Below the pieces are notes generated by a model. It saw nothing but the letters and a program-made list of their open reading frames with translations, did not search any database and was not told the DNA's origin. 64,000 nucleotides of DNA, taken from the NCBI RefSeq assembly GCF_014904705.1, contig NZ_JACZCQ010000003.1:186001-250000 (forward strand), in the 5' to 3' direction. Shown here piece after piece: positions 61,874-64,000 of this stretch. Within the stretch, counting starts at the first letter, position 1. Each line of letters opens with the position of its first letter. The DNA is from Nisaea sediminum (GTDB lineage: Bacteria > Pseudomonadota > Alphaproteobacteria > Thalassobaculales > Thalassobaculaceae). The translations under genes and the position numbers were made by a program.

Positions 61874-63532
61874 ATGAAGTCGCATGGCGGAACACCGCTA
61901 CCGGTAAGTCCGGACGGGACTTGTCGTTTCAAGCATGCCGAAGATGCAGGCAGCGGAGCGTTCAGGCATTTCCTGCGGACGCCGAATGACAACGAGATCT
62001 TTCGCATGAACGGAACCGTCCCGCGCGACGATATCCGACGTGCGGACGACCTGCTAACCCGGCTTTCTCACCACTTCCTCTTCTCAGATCATATCTGGGA
62101 TGCCTATGAGGGGAAAAAGGCGGAAGCCTGGGAAAATCCCGATATTCCCGCAGGGTACACTTACCTCCTGCAGCTTGTGGCGCACGATCTCGTGCAGGCC
62201 TCGATTGTTTTTCCCCGTATGAACCGACGGGTCGGCGAACTCAGAAACCACAGGACCTTTGCCCTGGATCTGGATACGCTTTATGGCTCCGGTCCGGCCG
62301 CATGTCCCCACGCCTACTCGACCTCGACGAAATTCGGCTTCAGGTCGCGCCTGAAGTTGAGCCGGATGCGGCAAAGCAACAAGCTCGTACCCGCCGCGAA
62401 ACCCGCATTCCGGGACATCGGCCGCGGCTATGCGCACGAGGACAACAGTTTCCCGCGCAACGGCCCGACAGAGGCTCTGCTGGCGGATCCCCGCAATGAC
62501 GATAACGCGAACATCTCTCAGCTTCTGACCGTGTTCATCTGGCTCCACAATACGGTGATCGAGAGCATCGAAGCGCAGGGAACAGTTCCCCCCGAATACT
62601 CGCAGGAGGTCGCCGAAGAGTACAGATTCGGCCAGGCACGCCAGATCGTGACGGAAACCTACCGGCGGATCGTGCGGCATGACCTGCTCCCCCGGATCCT
62701 GCATCCGGATGTGCTGCGACATTACGAGACCGACAAGAGCCCGTACCTCGAAACCGACGCCGACGAGCGCATGCCCATGGAATTTTCCCATGCGGCGTTC
62801 AGGTTCGGCCACGCCATGATCCGCCCGAGTTACAGGCTGAACACCGGGCACCCCGGTTTTTCGATCGGAGACATCCTGCGGACGAACTCCCTCCGCGAGC
62901 CCTACAGCATGCCGCTGAACGAGAAGTGGATCGTCGAATGGTCCCGCTTCTTCGAACTCGGCGATCCCAGCCTCGTCAATCTCAGCCGGCGGATCGGTCC
63001 GAGCCTTTCTTCCGGCCTCGAGGTCCCGGATGGCTTCGGATTTCCGCTCTCGGGAACGACCGAGACGCTCGCCCATCGCGATCTCTTGCGCGGAGCATCG
63101 GCGGATCTGTGGTCCGTTCCGGCCCTGATCGCCGAGATCAGGATGCGTAAGCCCGGTCTGATCGCAATGTCGCCATTGCTCTACGACGTCACCGCCATGC
63201 GAACACGACTGCACGAGTGGCTGACCGCCAACTGGAGCAGCGGCGGACAGGCATTGAGCGAGTGCCAGATCGACACGATCGCGGAAGACCCGCCGCTTTT
63301 CTTCTTCATTCTTTTCGAAGCCATGGCCGAGGCGGACGGCCGCCATCTCGGCGTCCTCGGATCAACGATTGTCGCCGAAGTCCTGCTTCGCCGCCTGGAT
63401 TCGATCGCCCCCGAAACCGGCACGGCAAGCTACCCCGCGACTGGCTTCGAAACGGTTCGGACGATGCCCGCTCTGCTGCGGACACTCGCCGAGCAATCCG
63501 GACTTTCCACTGCCTCACCAAGTTTTCTGTAA
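61874..63532 (+). CDS. Animal-type heme peroxidase family protein
   Basis: Predicted heme peroxidase of 552 residues in the animal peroxidase (peroxidase-cyclooxygenase) superfamily. Family landmarks: LLQLVAHDLVQAS (distal His region), FALDLDTLYGSGP, LADPRNDDNANISQLL followed by WLHNTV, and FRFGHAMIRPSYRLN (proximal His). The Arg of the catalytic R-x-x-E motif is kept (RNDD), with Asp for Glu. There is no signal peptide. ATG 61874 is preceded by GGGGGGATCGGA. A small gene follows directly (38-bp gap), probably co-expressed. Halide or phenol oxidation, or a defence function, is possible; the substrate is unknown. Confidence 0.82.
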   Translation: MKSHGGTPLPVSPDGTCRFKHAEDAGSGAFRHFLRTPNDNEIFRMNGTVPRDDIRRADDLLTRLSHHFLFSDHIWDAYEGKKAEAWENPDIPAGYTYLLQLVAHDLVQASIVFPRMNRRVGELRNHRTFALDLDTLYGSGPAACPHAYSTSTKFGFRSRLKLSRMRQSNKLVPAAKPAFRDIGRGYAHEDNSFPRNGPTEALLADPRNDDNANISQLLTVFIWLHNTVIESIEAQGTVPPEYSQEVAEEYRFGQARQIVTETYRRIVRHDLLPRILHPDVLRHYETDKSPYLETDADERMPMEFSHAAFRFGHAMIRPSYRLNTGHPGFSIGDILRTNSLREPYSMPLNEKWIVEWSRFFELGDPSLVNLSRRIGPSLSSGLEVPDGFGFPLSGTTETLAHRDLLRGASADLWSVPALIAEIRMRKPGLIAMSPLLYDVTAMRTRLHEWLTANWSSGGQALSECQIDTIAEDPPLFFFILFEAMAEADGRHLGVLGSTIVAEVLLRRLDSIAPETGTASYPATGFETVRTMPALLRTLAEQSGLSTASPSFL

Positions 63533-63570
63533 GTCCGGGAAAACAGGGACTCATAAACAAGGAGACAAAA

Positions 63571-63963
63571 ATGACAGACGTATTGAACAGATTCGGAATC
63601 GACGACGGCTACCATGCCAGGTTCGGCCAACTGATCAAAGACTGGGCGCGCGGGATAAAGCAGCCGCCGGCCGACCTTGACGCCTTCAAGCAGCAGCTGG
63701 AGGACGAAGGCATCAAAGCGAGTTACCCGACCGGCGCGAACGAACTCAAGACGCTGAATGTCTTCCGGGCCGATTCCTCACGTCTTGATATCCGGCTGCC
63801 GCCGACCGATTTCCTCGACGATTCCGAGAGTTTCATCGTGAAACACGGATACGTCATCCCGAAATTCTACCACGACGCGTTCGACTCCGAGCCAACCATC
63901 GACGATGTGATGGTCTTTCACGCAGCACGTATTGGGGACTACACCCTCGCGAACTGCACCTGA
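63571..63963 (+). CDS. Uncharacterised small protein next to heme peroxidase, 130 aa
   Basis: Acidic protein with the RBS AAGGAG (10 nt before ATG 63571). Segments MTDVLNRFGIDDGYHARF, PPADLDAFKQQLEDEG and, near the end, MVFHAARIGDYTLANCT with a single Cys three residues before the C-terminus. Size and Cys-near-C-terminus could suit a modified peptide precursor or a regulatory partner of the peroxidase, but no family is recognised. Last gene in the window. Confidence 0.55.
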   Translation: MTDVLNRFGIDDGYHARFGQLIKDWARGIKQPPADLDAFKQQLEDEGIKASYPTGANELKTLNVFRADSSRLDIRLPPTDFLDDSESFIVKHGYVIPKFYHDAFDSEPTIDDVMVFHAARIGDYTLANCT

Positions 63964-64000
63964 ACGACCTGAGGTCGCCTCAATCCATGGGAAATCCTGC

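Overview
The window is a GC-rich stretch of a bacterial chromosome, densely coding, with short intergenic gaps and many start/stop overlaps. Gene content points to an alphaproteobacterium, most likely near the Rhodospirillales. The signs are a ligase-associated Lhr helicase and PdeM nuclease, a Zur-ZnuC-COG0523 zinc locus, a class II aldolase next to MtnA as known from Rhodospirillum rubrum, and promoters of the RpoE/ChrR (ECF11) type. The taxonomic call is inference; there is no rRNA gene. One tRNA-Leu(UAA) is present. No CRISPR array, transposase, integrase or phage structural gene was seen.

Layout. 1-4.3 kb: DNA repair remnant (5'-truncated Lhr helicase, GNAT, small ORF, CspA, PdeM). 4.4-13.2 kb: a stress-response block. 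A plus-strand operon (photolyase, FAD oxidoreductase, DUF1365, cyclopropane-fatty-acid-synthase-like methyltransferase, MFS, DUF3833 lipoprotein) converges on a minus-strand operon (DUF6134, SDR, NTF2-like). Each operon starts with TGATCC, an 18-nt spacer and CCGTAWCG, so both ends look controlled by the same ECF sigma factor. 13.4-17 kb: zinc regulation and allocation (Zur, ZnuC, His-rich GTPase, Zn-type alcohol dehydrogenase) with no znuA or znuB. 17-23.8 kb: AEC carrier, glycosyltransferase-like protein, flavin reductase, a 722-residue unknown protein, and a SCO1 operon with two secreted Cys-containing proteins. 23.9-29.5 kb: minus-strand catabolic operon (N-carbamoyl amidase, dihydropyrimidinase, two further amidohydrolases). 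29.7-35.7 kb: SPOR lipoprotein, paired DMT exporters, MFS, small secreted and membrane proteins, HD phosphohydrolase.

35.8-39.7 kb holds three consecutive uncharacterised genes that look like one functional unit. 39.7-42.2 kb: MFS, branched-chain aminotransferase and tRNA-Leu. Two compact AT-rich inserts break the base composition: 42.25-43.3 kb directly behind tRNA-Leu (membrane-anchored coiled-coil protein), and 51.26-52.4 kb, which sits between radC and a second, diverged copy of the last 84 bp of radC. That arrangement is the footprint of integration into the radC 3' end. 43.4-47.2 kb is a run of small uncharacterised proteins with a palindromic repeat. 47.2-51.3 kb: enoyl-CoA hydratase, CinA-like protein, SfsA, methionine aminopeptidase, RadC. 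52.5-64 kb: MFS, class IV aminotransferase, a hybrid histidine kinase with four tandem PAS domains, Ald2-like aldolase with MtnA (methylthioadenosine salvage), PurB, and an animal-type heme peroxidase followed by a small unknown protein.

Most promising for follow-up: the paired ECF11-type promoters bracketing the lipid/photolyase block, the radC 3'-end duplication, the three-gene unknown cluster, the 722-residue protein, and the heme peroxidase with its small partner.
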